64,000 nt of DNA from an uncultured Pirellulaceae bacterium (lineage in GTDB: Bacteria > Planctomycetota > Planctomycetia > Pirellulales > Pirellulaceae), in NCBI GenBank assembly GCA_937928555.1, contig CALFWR010000002.1:62001-126000 (forward strand), given 5' to 3'. The notes beneath the pieces are model-generated. The model saw only the letters and a program-made list of their open reading frames with translations, was not told the DNA's origin and did not search any database. Positions 1 through 8,382 of this stretch are shown one piece after another. Made by a program: the position numbers and the translations under genes. Positions within the stretch are counted from its first letter, which is position 1. Every line of letters begins with the position of its first letter.

Positions 1-607
1 GGTTGACCAGGTCGGGGCCTTCGTCGATGTCGGTCAGTGGGCGCAGCAGTTTGGCTTGCAAGTCATTTTCACGACATTTTTCCAGCGACTGCTCCAGTAC
101 CTGTTCGGTGCTCCACTGGATCTGTTCGAAAACTTCCGGGGCCGGCCGATTCAGTCCCACCAGGTAGTAGCCTCCGTCGGTGCTTGGCCCGAATACGACT
201 TCGGAATCGGCAAGCAATTCGAAGGCTTGGGCGACGTCATCGAGAGTCAACTGCGGAGCGTCGGATCCGATCACGACCACGCGGCGGTCACCGGCGTCGA
301 ATCGGTCGGTGAAGAACTGGTTCATCCGCTGGCCCAGGTCTGCATCGACCTGGGGCACGAACTGCCAGTTTGGGCTATCGTTTTGCGACGTGAAGCTTTG
401 GAAACTGTCCAGGGACTGAGCTGTATTTGGGCTGTAGACGATGAAGCTCTGGTGATCCGCGGTACCGAACCTGCGAATGTGATGGCCCAGTAGAATTTGG
501 TAAGCTTTACTTGCTGCGGAGTCGCCGATCGACTTTGCGAGGCGAGTTTTAACTCTACCGGGTTGCCAATATTTTGCGAAAAGTCCCAATGAATTGCCGA
601 CTGTCAT
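1..607 (-). CDS. TIGR04282/DUF2064-family glycosyltransferase (3' end outside window)
   Basis: The reading frame enters the window at ATG 605-607 and runs off the left edge, so about 202 residues are visible and the C-terminus is missing. The N-terminus reads GLFAKYWQPGRVKTRLA, matching the FAK.P..G.VKTRL start typical of this small nucleotide-diphospho-sugar-transferase-fold family. Later VIGSDAPQL and VFGPSTDGGYYLVGL match the GsDsP and GP..DGGYyLiGl motifs, which are expected to bind nucleotide and metal. No transmembrane segment is visible. The substrate cannot be told from the sequence; some relatives lie in arsenosugar or rSAM-linked clusters, which is not evident here. The family call is firm and the role is not. 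Confidence 0.85.
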   Translation of the reverse strand, partial: MTVGNSLGLFAKYWQPGRVKTRLAKSIGDSAASKAYQILLGHHIRRFGTADHQSFIVYSPNTAQSLDSFQSFTSQNDSPNWQFVPQVDADLGQRMNQFFTDRFDAGDRRVVVIGSDAPQLTLDDVAQAFELLADSEVVFGPSTDGGYYLVGLNRPAPEVFEQIQWSTEQVLEQSLEKCRENDLQAKLLRPLTDIDEGPDLVN

Positions 608-759
608 GCTAGTGTTGAATTCGTTCAATTCGTTCACAATGGTGGATGGGTGAAATGTTCCGGTAACTGATTAGAATAGCAGAGTAAGATCAATCGTCAG
701 GCGAACAAGTCGTGAATGCTTGTGAGTGCCTGGCTCAACAGAGAAACGAACGTTGACAC

Positions 760-2163
760 ATGGCGGAATCGAGCGCCAAAAACCTGTTGAAACTGCTCGA
801 AAAGAGCAAGCTGGCCGATCCGGACCGGCTCAAGGATTCGCTTTCGTCGTTGTCTGAAAAAGCTGCCGGTCGACGTGTCCGTCAGGATGAACTTGTCGGA
901 CATCTGATCGAAAGCGGCATCATCACCCAGTGGCATGCCGATAAACTTACTGCCGGCAAGTACAAAGGTTTCTTTCTGGACAAGTACAAACTGCTGGGGC
1001 ACCTTGGCACCGGCGGAATGAGCAGCGTTTATCTGGCCGAATCAAAGAGTACCGGTCAGAAGCGAGCCATCAAAGTCCTGCCAAAGAAAAAGGTCTCTGA
1101 CAAAAGTTACCTTGATCGCTTTTATCGCGAAGGCAAAGCTGCCGCCAGTCTGAGTCACCCCAACGTCGTTCGCATCTACGACATCAGCAATTCGGGTGAC
1201 ACGCATTACATGGTCATGGAGTACGTCAAAGGCTCGGACCTGTACGAGAAAGTCAAAGACGAAGGGGCGCTCGGTTTCGACCAAGCCATTGATGCGATCA
1301 TTCAGTCGGCGACCGGATTGCAGCACGCTCACGAGCGTGAGATGGTACACCGTGACATCAAACCGGCCAACCTTTTGATGACCGATGAAGGGGTGGTGAA
1401 AATTCTTGACCTTGGGCTGGCGCTGTTCAGCGAAGAAGGGGAAGAGTCGCTAACGGTTCTGTACAACGAAAAAGTAATGGGCACTGCGGATTATCTTTCG
1501 CCCGAACAGGCGGTCAACTCTCACGAAGTCGACCACCGTGCTGACATCTACAGTCTGGGCTGTACGTTGTATTTCTTGATCGCGGGTCGGCCGCCATTTG
1601 ACAAGGGGACCCTTGCCCAGCGGATCGCGATGCATCAAACCAAAGAGCCCGACGGCATCGAGACGATTCGTCCTGATACGCCCCGGGGGATCATCGACAT
1701 TTGCACGCGGATGATGAAGAAGAAGCCCGAAGATCGATTCGCCGATTGCGGCGAGATCATCGCGGCGCTGAAGAACTACAAAAAAACCGGATCGGGTGTG
1801 ATCGAACACGGGTCTGGCAAATCGGCCGCAGCGTCGGATTCTGGTTCTTCGCTGAATGCCGTGGATGATCCGATCGCCAGTGCGGACAAAGGTTCGATCA
1901 AGCAGCAGGTGGCGTCGCTTTCGAACGTTAACTTTGCAGCAGAAGAGCAACAGCCTGTGGTTCACCATAACGAATTCGAAGTGCAGGCTCACCAATCGAT
2001 CAAGGGCGAGCCGATTCCTGTTGCCAGCAAGCCCAACGCGGCGCCACGGATTCGACGCAGAAAAAAGAAAGCGATTCCCAAGTGGATTATCCCGACGTTG
2101 ATCGCTTCAATGCTGGCGATTCTGACCGCCTTGTTGGTGGTGGTGTCGAAATTCTCCAGTTGA
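760..2163 (+). CDS. Tail-anchored Ser/Thr protein kinase
   Basis: 467 residues. An N-terminal leader of about 75 residues (ending near DKLTAGKYKGFFLDKY) is of a kind common before planctomycete kinase domains. The kinase domain follows: glycine loop GHLGTGGMSSVY (80-91), lysine in AIK (K105), catalytic HRDIKPANLL (H197-D199), a metal-binding DLG (217-219) in place of DFG, and GTADYLSPEQ (241-250) in the activation region. A polar linker follows from about 340, rich in Ser, Asp and Gln. The protein ends in a single hydrophobic segment (about 440-463) with only a few residues after it, so the kinase probably faces the cytoplasm as a tail-anchored protein. No FHA, PASTA or sensor domain is fused. 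The targets are unknown. The gene is convergent with the sulfotransferase downstream. Confidence 0.93.
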   Translation: MAESSAKNLLKLLEKSKLADPDRLKDSLSSLSEKAAGRRVRQDELVGHLIESGIITQWHADKLTAGKYKGFFLDKYKLLGHLGTGGMSSVYLAESKSTGQKRAIKVLPKKKVSDKSYLDRFYREGKAAASLSHPNVVRIYDISNSGDTHYMVMEYVKGSDLYEKVKDEGALGFDQAIDAIIQSATGLQHAHEREMVHRDIKPANLLMTDEGVVKILDLGLALFSEEGEESLTVLYNEKVMGTADYLSPEQAVNSHEVDHRADIYSLGCTLYFLIAGRPPFDKGTLAQRIAMHQTKEPDGIETIRPDTPRGIIDICTRMMKKKPEDRFADCGEIIAALKNYKKTGSGVIEHGSGKSAAASDSGSSLNAVDDPIASADKGSIKQQVASLSNVNFAAEEQQPVVHHNEFEVQAHQSIKGEPIPVASKPNAAPRIRRRKKKAIPKWIIPTLIASMLAILTALLVVVSKFSS

Positions 2164-2203
2164 TCGCTGGCGTTGCTGATTTTGACTTGGAGACAACTGG
2201 TCC

Positions 2204-3037
2204 TCAGGCACCATCTGGTGATGTGTTGGGGTGTTGGATTTTCCAGGGAATCGGAAAGCCAAAGTGATTCATCGCCGTGCCGCAAAGTTGTTCGAACTCA
2301 GCCCGCTGATCCGCGTTCCAGTTTTGCCAGGCAAGCTTTCGTTTTTCGATTCCGGCGTTTGTTTGCGGTGACACGGTGTCTCTGTTTTGGCTGACGAAGT
2401 TGCCTTGGACGAATCGGCAACAGGCAGGCGACAGGTCGAGTTTTAGCCACGCTTGCAGTTTGCTGAAAACTTCCTCGCAGGATTCAGGGGCAAGCAATTG
2501 CTCGTGGCGGACTACGAAAAGCCTGTCTTTCATGGTGCCATTTTTTTCTGCCCACAGGACCACGTCGAGACTGTGCGCCCAAGCCACGCAGTGCTCGGCA
2601 AAGCTGCGGCCTTTACCGATATGCTCGTGCTTGATTCGCGAATTGACGACTTCGATGCCATTGCGGACGATGTTCACCAACAAAGCATTGGGCAACATTG
2701 CGGGAAGCATTTCGAACATGTCCTCACGCAGCGACGAGAACGTGGAAAGGGCCTTGATGTTCGCGTCCAGTGGTTGGGCGATCTCAGGGAACAGGTTTCG
2801 GTACGCTGCGCCACGAAAGTGAGCCAGAAAGCGATCTTTGGAGACGGCCAGCTGGTTAACTCTTGAATCGTCAGCGAATGTGTCCTGGACAAAGACTGCC
2901 AAATCTCGCAGCCAGTTATTTTCTTTTCCGTTGGACAGCACTTGCGGATGGGCAGCGATGGCTTTGGTGAGGATCGTTGTTCCGCTGCGGGCCTGACCGG
3001 AAACAAGAATCAGTGGCAAATCTTTGATCGGATTCAT
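2204..3037 (-). CDS. Sulfotransferase-family protein
   Basis: 278 residues from ATG 3035-3037. The frame stays open further upstream, but that extension would overlap the divergent gene starting near 3072-3090 and lacks the family's usual start. LILVSGQARSGTTIL near the N-terminus is the 5'-phosphosulfate loop of PAPS-dependent sulfotransferases, and VNIVRNGIEVVNSR fits the 3'-phosphate-binding R.P.d...S region. The family transfers sulfate from PAPS to sugars, proteins or small molecules; the acceptor is not predictable here. No signal peptide is seen. The window also holds a second sulfotransferase (52849-53730) and a sulfatase (62758 onward), in line with the heavy sulfate-ester metabolism of marine planctomycetes. 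Confidence 0.85.
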   Translation of the reverse strand: MNPIKDLPLILVSGQARSGTTILTKAIAAHPQVLSNGKENNWLRDLAVFVQDTFADDSRVNQLAVSKDRFLAHFRGAAYRNLFPEIAQPLDANIKALSTFSSLREDMFEMLPAMLPNALLVNIVRNGIEVVNSRIKHEHIGKGRSFAEHCVAWAHSLDVVLWAEKNGTMKDRLFVVRHEQLLAPESCEEVFSKLQAWLKLDLSPACCRFVQGNFVSQNRDTVSPQTNAGIEKRKLAWQNWNADQRAEFEQLCGTAMNHFGFPIPWKIQHPNTSPDGA

Positions 3038-3089
3038 ATTTGTAGGGTAAACTTGAGTCGTACGAATTCCAATGCCGGGCGATGTGCCG

Positions 3090-4898
3090 ATGAAGCAACT
3101 ATTCACACTGTGTCTGTTTTTTGCGGTCCTCTTTGTTGGGGCTGCCGCCGATTCGGCGGTTGCGCAGGTCAAAGCCAAAGACCAGCGAATCGTTGATCAG
3201 GTCTCCAAATCGATCACCAAAGCCGGAGAGCTGTTCAAGGATCAAGATTTTGAAAAGAGTGCCAAACTGATTGGTAAATCCGAAAAACGGTTGCTTCGTC
3301 TGGCCGAAAAAGCAGAAGACGGTGAGCTGTGGACGTTGCTGAAAAAGCAGCACCAGCGGCTTTCCGCTGCCCGCGATCTGTTGGCATCCAAAGGCGTCGA
3401 ACTGGACGAGATCGCGCCGCTGCCCGAGCTCAAGCAGAGTCCGCCCGAGGCGGTAGGTGTGAGTTTTGTTTCCCAGGTCGCACCGATCATCAACGCCAAA
3501 TGCGGGCGTTGCCATGTTGCTGCGGCACGAGGCCAGTTTAGCGCCAGAAGCTTTCAGGCTTTGATGCAGAGCACCACCGTTACGCCGCAGATGGCCGATG
3601 AGAGTCGCCTTATTGAAGTCATCGTCAACGGCGAGATGCCCAAGGGAGGCCTGAAAGTCGAACCTGCCGAACTTGAGATTCTCAAAAAATGGATCGCTGA
3701 AGGTGCAAAATTTGACGGCCAGGACCGGAGCGATCTGATCAGCGCCGCTCCGGCACCGACAGCGGCAGCGACGGCGATCAGAAAACCGACCGGCAAAGAA
3801 ACCGTTTCCTTTGCCGAGCACGTTGCGCCTGTCTTGCAGGCGAATTGCGGGCGCTGCCACATGACTCGCAACCCGCGAGGCAATTTCGACATGGCGAACT
3901 TTCGGTCATTTAACCGCGGCGGCGACAGTGGGGCTCCGGTTGTGGCCGGAAACAGCGCCGGTAGTAACCTGATCAAGCGGCTTCGGGGTGTTGGCGGCGA
4001 CGTGATGCCGCCCAGCGGGAAGCTTGACGACAAACTCATCGACAACATCGCCAAATGGATCGACGAGGGCGGATCGTTTGACGCCGCCGACGCGACGCTG
4101 TCCATGCAAGCCCTTGCAGCCAAGGGACGCAGCGCCAGCATGAGTCACGATGAACTGGCTGCCAGTCGCCTCAAGGAATCGAAACGCATCTGGAAGCTTG
4201 TGATGTCCGATGGTGATCCCGTTTTGGTGAAAAGTGAAAACTTCAACGTGATGGGAGTGATGGAAAAGCCTCGTCTGGATTCGGTGGCAAAGATAGCCCA
4301 AAGCCTCGTCGAACCGATTCAGAAAAGTATCGGAACGACCGACAAAGAACACTTCTTACGCGGCAACGCAACGGTTTTCCTGCTTGAGCGTCGCTATGAC
4401 TTTTCGGAGTTCGGCACGATGATTGTCAAAAGGGAGTTCCCTGCCGGGGTGGGGGCGTGGTGGGATCATAACGTGACTGCGGCCTGGACGTCGGTGTACC
4501 TGAAAAAAGGTATCGACCAAGAGAAAGTCCGCGTCCTATTGGCTCGTCAATTGGCGTCGCTGCACGTGGCAGACATCAGCCCATCGGTGCCGCGTTGGTT
4601 TGCCGATGGCCTGGGTTATTCGGTGGCGGCAAAGATGTTCAAGAAAGACCCGGTCGTTGTCGCGTGGGAAACTGCCGCGGCGAGTGCGTCGTCGTCGATG
4701 CAACGCAAAAGTGATTTTCTGACCGGCAACATGGACCAACACCAGGCAGGGTTGGTCAGTTTTGCTTTCGTGCAACAGCTGCGAAAAAAGAACAGTTCGT
4801 TCAAGCGTTTGATGGGCGAGTTGAACGCTGGAGCCAATTTCGATGCGGCATTTACAGCGGTTTACAAGAAGAGCCCGAGCGACATGGTGGGCTGGTAG
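3090..4898 (+). CDS. Secreted di-haem planctomycete cytochrome protein with peptidase-like C-terminus
   Basis: 602 residues if translation begins at ATG 3090, which opens directly into a signal peptide (MKQLFTLCLFFAVLFVG... ending ...AVAQ); an in-frame ATG at 3072 adds six residues. After a helical stretch come two planctomycete cytochrome c modules with haem sites CGRCHVAAARG and CGRCHMTRNPRG, each followed by an MPKGG or MPPSG methionine segment that could supply the distal ligand. The last 230 residues resemble a DUF1570/MA-type peptidase domain, with VPRWFADGLGYSVA where the family has a W..EGLA segment, but the HExxH site is absent (LLARQLASLHVA). The protein is expected in the periplasm or on the surface. 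Its electron partner and any enzymatic activity are unknown. The stop codon abuts the bioD stop with no gap. Confidence 0.85.
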   Translation: MKQLFTLCLFFAVLFVGAAADSAVAQVKAKDQRIVDQVSKSITKAGELFKDQDFEKSAKLIGKSEKRLLRLAEKAEDGELWTLLKKQHQRLSAARDLLASKGVELDEIAPLPELKQSPPEAVGVSFVSQVAPIINAKCGRCHVAAARGQFSARSFQALMQSTTVTPQMADESRLIEVIVNGEMPKGGLKVEPAELEILKKWIAEGAKFDGQDRSDLISAAPAPTAAATAIRKPTGKETVSFAEHVAPVLQANCGRCHMTRNPRGNFDMANFRSFNRGGDSGAPVVAGNSAGSNLIKRLRGVGGDVMPPSGKLDDKLIDNIAKWIDEGGSFDAADATLSMQALAAKGRSASMSHDELAASRLKESKRIWKLVMSDGDPVLVKSENFNVMGVMEKPRLDSVAKIAQSLVEPIQKSIGTTDKEHFLRGNATVFLLERRYDFSEFGTMIVKREFPAGVGAWWDHNVTAAWTSVYLKKGIDQEKVRVLLARQLASLHVADISPSVPRWFADGLGYSVAAKMFKKDPVVVAWETAAASASSSMQRKSDFLTGNMDQHQAGLVSFAFVQQLRKKNSSFKRLMGELNAGANFDAAFTAVYKKSPSDMVGW

Positions 4899-5630
4899 CT
4901 ACTCGCCGGCAAGCTCCATCGAGGCTCTGGCAAGTTCGCCTTTGGCCAGGGCCATCCAATCGATTTCCCGATCGGTATGATCGGACTCGTGTTTGACACG
5001 TGCCAGAACCGGCACGATACTTCGCCCCGCGATTTCGCCTTCGTTGGATTCACGGCTGGCGTCGCCTTCGAATACCTGCGCGTCGTTGAGCACGATTCCT
5101 GCGACGTCCAGGCCGTCACGAAAACAGGATGCCGTGACCGTGGTCGTGAGAGCTTGATTGATTGCTCCGATGCGGTTGTCGACCACCACGACCACGGGAT
5201 AACCAAAGTCCATCGCGAGGTCGGCGAAGTATTCTTCGTCGCCCAGTGGTGACATGATTCCTCCGGCTCCTTCGACGACCACGATGTCGCACTTGTCAGC
5301 CCACGCCGAAATTCCTGTTCGTGCCAATTCAAGGTCCAGCTCTTTGCCTTCTTTGCGGGCGGCAAGATGCGGCGCCAGCGGCGCCTGAAACCTTTGCGGG
5401 CAAACGGCATCGACGCTCAGTGGCATGCCGGCGGCTTCCCAGAGCAGAACTGCGTCTTCGGAAACGACCATCCGGCCATCAGAAACGCAGTCGCTGGCTA
5501 CCGGTTTGTAGACGCCTACGCGATAGCCAGCGGCAATCAGAGCTTTGACAATGATGCAGCTGACGTAGGTCTTGCCGATCTCTGTGTCGGTACCGGTGAC
5601 GAACAGTCCGAATGGTGGTTTGGTCAACAT
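4899..5630 (-). CDS. bioD: Dethiobiotin synthetase
   Basis: BioD catalyses ATP-dependent ring closure of 7,8-diaminopelargonic acid with CO2 to dethiobiotin, the penultimate step of biotin synthesis. The start chosen is ATG 5628-5630, giving 243 residues that begin MLTKPPFGLFVTGTDTEIGKT; a longer frame to 5684 would overlap the divergent gene. FVTGTDTEIGKT is the BioD-specific P-loop, YKPVASDC carries the substrate-binding lysine, and VEGAGGIMSPL is the second conserved loop. No other biotin gene is in the window, so the pathway must be dispersed. The gene is tail-to-tail with the cytochrome gene and head-to-head with the amidase remnant. Confidence 0.93.
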   Translation of the reverse strand: MLTKPPFGLFVTGTDTEIGKTYVSCIIVKALIAAGYRVGVYKPVASDCVSDGRMVVSEDAVLLWEAAGMPLSVDAVCPQRFQAPLAPHLAARKEGKELDLELARTGISAWADKCDIVVVEGAGGIMSPLGDEEYFADLAMDFGYPVVVVVDNRIGAINQALTTTVTASCFRDGLDVAGIVLNDAQVFEGDASRESNEGEIAGRSIVPVLARVKHESDHTDREIDWMALAKGELARASMELAGE

Positions 5631-5676
5631 GGCGTAATATGAATGATGGTGAGGCGTGATTTCGCGGACAAAGAGT

Positions 5677-6365
5677 ATGAACACAAGTCAATCGATCACA
5701 GTGGCTGCGATTCAGATGCCTTGTGTGGGTGAAGTCGATGCGAATGTAAGTGCGACCCTCGAAGCGGTCCGCGAGGCGGCAGGGCAGGGTGCCCGTTTGA
5801 TATGTCTGCAAGAATTGTTCAGCAGCATATACTTCTGTCAATCCGAAGACCACGACCAATTTGAACTTGCCGAGTCCATTCCCGGCCCCCGATCGATCGT
5901 GTGGCGGCGCTAGCCGGGGGACTGGGCGTGGTGATCGTGGCAGGGATCTTTGAACGTCGAGCCCCCGGGTTGTTTCATAATTCGGCAGCAGTGATCGAAT
6001 CGGACGGTTCCCTTGTCGGGGTTTACCGAAAGATGCACATTCCTGACGATCCGTACTTTTATGAGAAATTTTATTTCACACCCGGAGACCTCGGTTTTCG
6101 TTCTTTTGACACTTCTGTTGGCAAGATCGGCGTCTGTATTTGCTGGGACCAATGGTTTCCCGGGGCCGCCCGGCTGACGGCTTTGGCAGGGGCGGAAATA
6201 CTTGTCTATCCGACTGCTATCGGCTGGCAGGAAAGTGAAAAAGACACCTTCGGAGAAAGCCAACCCCGGATTATTCACGAGGCGTGGGCGTCAGAATCAG
6301 TTGAGACAGTGGTCCGCGACTCTGATGCGATGGAACGATCGCTGTGGTTTTCATCTACCGGATGA
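5677..6365 (+). pseudogene. aguB: Broken N-carbamoylputrescine amidase-like nitrilase
   Basis: The intact enzyme (about 290 residues) hydrolyses N-carbamoylputrescine to putrescine. Here the frame starting at ATG 5677 (MNTSQSITVAAIQMPCVG) meets a stop at about 5911-5913. The family sequence continues in another frame as IDRVAALAGGLGVVIVAGIFERRA, so one base has been lost at or near the C run at 5886-5890. The Glu (LQELF), Lys (VYRKMHIP) and Cys (CICWDQWFP) of the nitrilase triad are all recognisable. After GWQESEKDTFGESQ the family homology stops, at the left end of a 187-bp repeat (6265), and the last 33 residues are translated repeat. The C-terminal third is absent from the window. The frameshift alone could be a base error, but the truncation could not. 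Confidence 0.85.
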
Positions 6366-6451
6366 TTCACATTTCTTGTTGAAATTCAGCTTTTCCCTCG
6401 CTGCTGTTGGCCAGACGTAGAATTAACGCCCGTCGTCGTGAATAATCCGGG
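6265..6451 (+). mobile_element. 187-bp TIR element, copy A
   Basis: The element begins CCCGGATTATTCACGA and ends with the exact inverted repeat TCGTGAATAATCCGGG. The interior is nearly the same as copies at 30938, 47550 and 62517. There is no coding capacity, so it is a non-autonomous MITE-like element. No clear target duplication is seen. It truncates the amidase gene on its left and ends 21 bases before the start of the DapA-family gene on its right. It also contains an internal TIR-like CCGGATGATTCAC near 6358. Confidence 0.85.
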
Positions 6452-6472
6452 ATCAAAACAAAGGGAAGACAG

Positions 6473-7405
6473 TTGGATACAAGTATTTTTTCAGGTTGCA
6501 TTCCGGCGCTGATGACACCCTGTGGCGCCGATCGTGTGCCCAACGTCGAAGCTCTGGTTCGCAAGGCCCAGCAGTTGGTCGCAGCGGGCATGAATGGCGT
6601 GGTCTACTGCGGTTCGATGGGCGACTGGCCACTGCTGACCGACTCGCAGCGAATGGATGGGGTCCAGCAGCTTTGCGACGCGGGTGTTCCGGTCGTTGTC
6701 GGGACCGGTGCGACCAACACCAGGGTCGCGGTCGAACACACAAGGCATGCGGCTCGTGTCGGAGCAAGAGGGCTGATGGTGATTCCACGGGTGCTTTCGC
6801 GGGGGACTTCGGCGACGGCCCAGAAAGATCACTTTTCGGCGATTCTTTCCGCCGCCCCGAATATTCCGGCGGTGATCTACAACAGTCCCTACTACGGATT
6901 CGAAACCCGCGCGGAACTGTTTTTTGAATTGCGAAAGGAGCACGCCAACCTTGTAGGTTTCAAGGAGTTTGGCGGCGGGCCGTCGCTAAGCTACGCAGCA
7001 GAACACATCACCGGTGCGGATCCGGATCTGACGCTGATGGTCGGTGTCGACACACAGGTCTTTCACGGATTCGTCAACTGTGGAGCCAAAGGCGCGATCA
7101 CGGGGATCGGTAACGCGCTTCCCGAGGTTGTGTTGCGGTTGGTTTCGCTGTGTGAAAAAGCAGCTGCCGGCGACGTTCAATCACGGCGGCTGGCGAAAGA
7201 ACTGGACGATGCATTGATGGTGCTTTCGACTTTCGACCAAGGGCCCGATTTGGTGCTGGTTTACAAGTATCTGCTTTTCCTGAACGGCGAAAGCGAATAC
7301 GAGTTGCATTTTAATGAATCGGATTGTTTGAGCCCCGCCCAACGCGGGCATGTCGAATCGCAGTACAATTTGTTCAAAAAGTGGTGGACCAGTTGGGAGG
7401 GGTAA
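6473..7405 (+). CDS. DapA-family lyase, probable pyrroline-4-hydroxy-2-carboxylate deaminase
   Basis: 310 residues of the DHDPS/N-acetylneuraminate lyase family (TIM barrel, Schiff-base lysine). FSGCIPALMTP is the family start, YCGSMGDW stands in the GTTGE region, Y140 (NSPYYG) is the proton relay, and K164 (LVGFKEFGG) is the expected Schiff-base lysine. The start is TTG 6473 with AAGGGAAG a few bases upstream; no ATG fits better. The two genes that follow encode a two-cysteine proline-racemase-family epimerase and a D-amino-acid dehydrogenase. That trio is the bacterial trans-4-hydroxy-L-proline route, in which the DapA homologue deaminates pyrroline-4-hydroxy-2-carboxylate. This role is inferred from context. 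A 187-bp repeat ends just upstream and may have replaced the native promoter. Confidence 0.82.
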   Translation: MDTSIFSGCIPALMTPCGADRVPNVEALVRKAQQLVAAGMNGVVYCGSMGDWPLLTDSQRMDGVQQLCDAGVPVVVGTGATNTRVAVEHTRHAARVGARGLMVIPRVLSRGTSATAQKDHFSAILSAAPNIPAVIYNSPYYGFETRAELFFELRKEHANLVGFKEFGGGPSLSYAAEHITGADPDLTLMVGVDTQVFHGFVNCGAKGAITGIGNALPEVVLRLVSLCEKAAAGDVQSRRLAKELDDALMVLSTFDQGPDLVLVYKYLLFLNGESEYELHFNESDCLSPAQRGHVESQYNLFKKWWTSWEG

Positions 7406-7410
7406 AATAG

Positions 7411-7436
7411 CAGGCACACGGAGTGTGCCTACTACC
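7411..7436 (+). repeat. REP-like hairpin, class 1
   Basis: Perfect palindrome GGCACAC-GGA-GTGTGCC (7413-7429) followed by TACTAC, in the 38-base gap between the DapA-family gene and the epimerase gene. Read on the other strand, GTAGTA precedes the hairpin. The same unit occurs at 38427, 39787 and 47484. In an operon gap it could act as an mRNA stem-loop that changes expression of the downstream gene. Confidence 0.85.
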
Positions 7437-7443
7437 TTGAACC

Positions 7444-8382
7444 ATGAAACGTATCCGGACAATTGACTCTCACACCGGCGGCGAGCCAACTCGCATCGTT
7501 ATTGATGGCGGTCCGGACCTTGGGAGCGGTTCGCTGTCTGATCGCCGCGATCGATTTTGTTCGGACTTCGATCATCTCCGTCGGGCGATCGTCTGTGAGC
7601 CGCGTGGGTGTGACTTTCTGATTGGCGGATTGATTTGTGACGCCACTGAATCCGATTACGCCTGCGGCGTGATCTTCTTCGATACCGCTGGCTTGCTGGG
7701 AATGTGCGGACACGGCATGATCGGTTTGGTTGTGACGCTTCAGTATCTTGGCAGAATCTTCCCGGGGCAACACAAAGTCGAAACGCCTGTTGGTATCGTC
7801 AACGTAACGCTCGATTTGGACAATCGTGTGGCTATCGAAAACGTAACCAGCTACCGATTCAAAAAAGACGTTACTCTCAGCGTGCCCGATTTCGGTCCGG
7901 TGACCGGCGACATTGCCTGGGGTGGCAACTGGTTCTTTTTGGTAAACGATCCGGTGACTGATTTGAGTGCCGCCAATAGCGATGAACTGATTCGCTACAC
8001 CAAAGCCATCCGCGACGCGCTGGATCAGCAGGGCGTCACCGGAGCCCAGGGCGCGTACATCGATCACGTTGAACTGTTCGCTTCGCCTGTTGATCCGCAA
8101 AATCACAGTCGAAATTTTGTGCTTTGCCCCGGCGGCGAGTATGACCGCTCGCCCTGCGGAACCGGAACCAGCGCGAAGTTGGCTTGTCTGGCAGTCGATG
8201 GAAAACTGCAGCCCGGCGAATCGTATCGCCAGGAAAGCTTCATCGGCAGCGTGTTCGAATGCAGCTACCGATTGGTCGACGGAGGAATCGTGCCCACGAT
8301 TTCGGGGCAAGCCTGGATCTCGGGCGAGACAACGCTTTTGCTTGATCCTGACGATCCGTTTTGCGATGGAATTCCCCAATGA
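7444..8382 (+). CDS. 4-hydroxyproline 2-epimerase (proline racemase family)
   Basis: 312 residues. The proline racemase fold uses two acid/base residues; here both are cysteines, C88 in GMCGHGMIG and C238 in SPCGTGTSA. Two cysteines fit 4-hydroxyproline epimerase or proline racemase. trans-3-hydroxyproline dehydratases usually have Thr at the second site, so a dehydratase is unlikely. Epimerisation of trans-4-hydroxy-L-proline to cis-4-hydroxy-D-proline would feed the D-amino-acid oxidase encoded next. The stop codon overlaps the start of that gene (ATGA at 8379-8382), which implies translational coupling. No signal peptide is present, so the enzyme should be cytoplasmic. Proline racemase itself is not excluded by motifs alone; the context favours hydroxyproline. 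Confidence 0.88.
   Translation: MKRIRTIDSHTGGEPTRIVIDGGPDLGSGSLSDRRDRFCSDFDHLRRAIVCEPRGCDFLIGGLICDATESDYACGVIFFDTAGLLGMCGHGMIGLVVTLQYLGRIFPGQHKVETPVGIVNVTLDLDNRVAIENVTSYRFKKDVTLSVPDFGPVTGDIAWGGNWFFLVNDPVTDLSAANSDELIRYTKAIRDALDQQGVTGAQGAYIDHVELFASPVDPQNHSRNFVLCPGGEYDRSPCGTGTSAKLACLAVDGKLQPGESYRQESFIGSVFECSYRLVDGGIVPTISGQAWISGETTLLLDPDDPFCDGIPQ

Noticed and set aside
56-493. Plus-strand frame of about 145 residues over the first gene
   Set aside because: The minus strand has an unbroken frame with clear TIGR04282 motifs; the plus frame is its shadow.
2453-2866. Plus-strand frame inside the first sulfotransferase region
   Set aside because: Sulfotransferase motifs are on the minus strand; the plus frame has no ribosome site or recognisable family.
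5886-5911. Treating the amidase frameshift as programmed frameshifting
   Set aside because: A C run is present but no known slippery-site or stem-loop pattern, and the gene is also truncated by the repeat, so decay or a base error is simpler.
6265-6451. Possible regulatory RNA or riboswitch in the 187-bp element
   Set aside because: The same sequence occurs in unrelated gene contexts and has inverted ends, fitting a mobile element.
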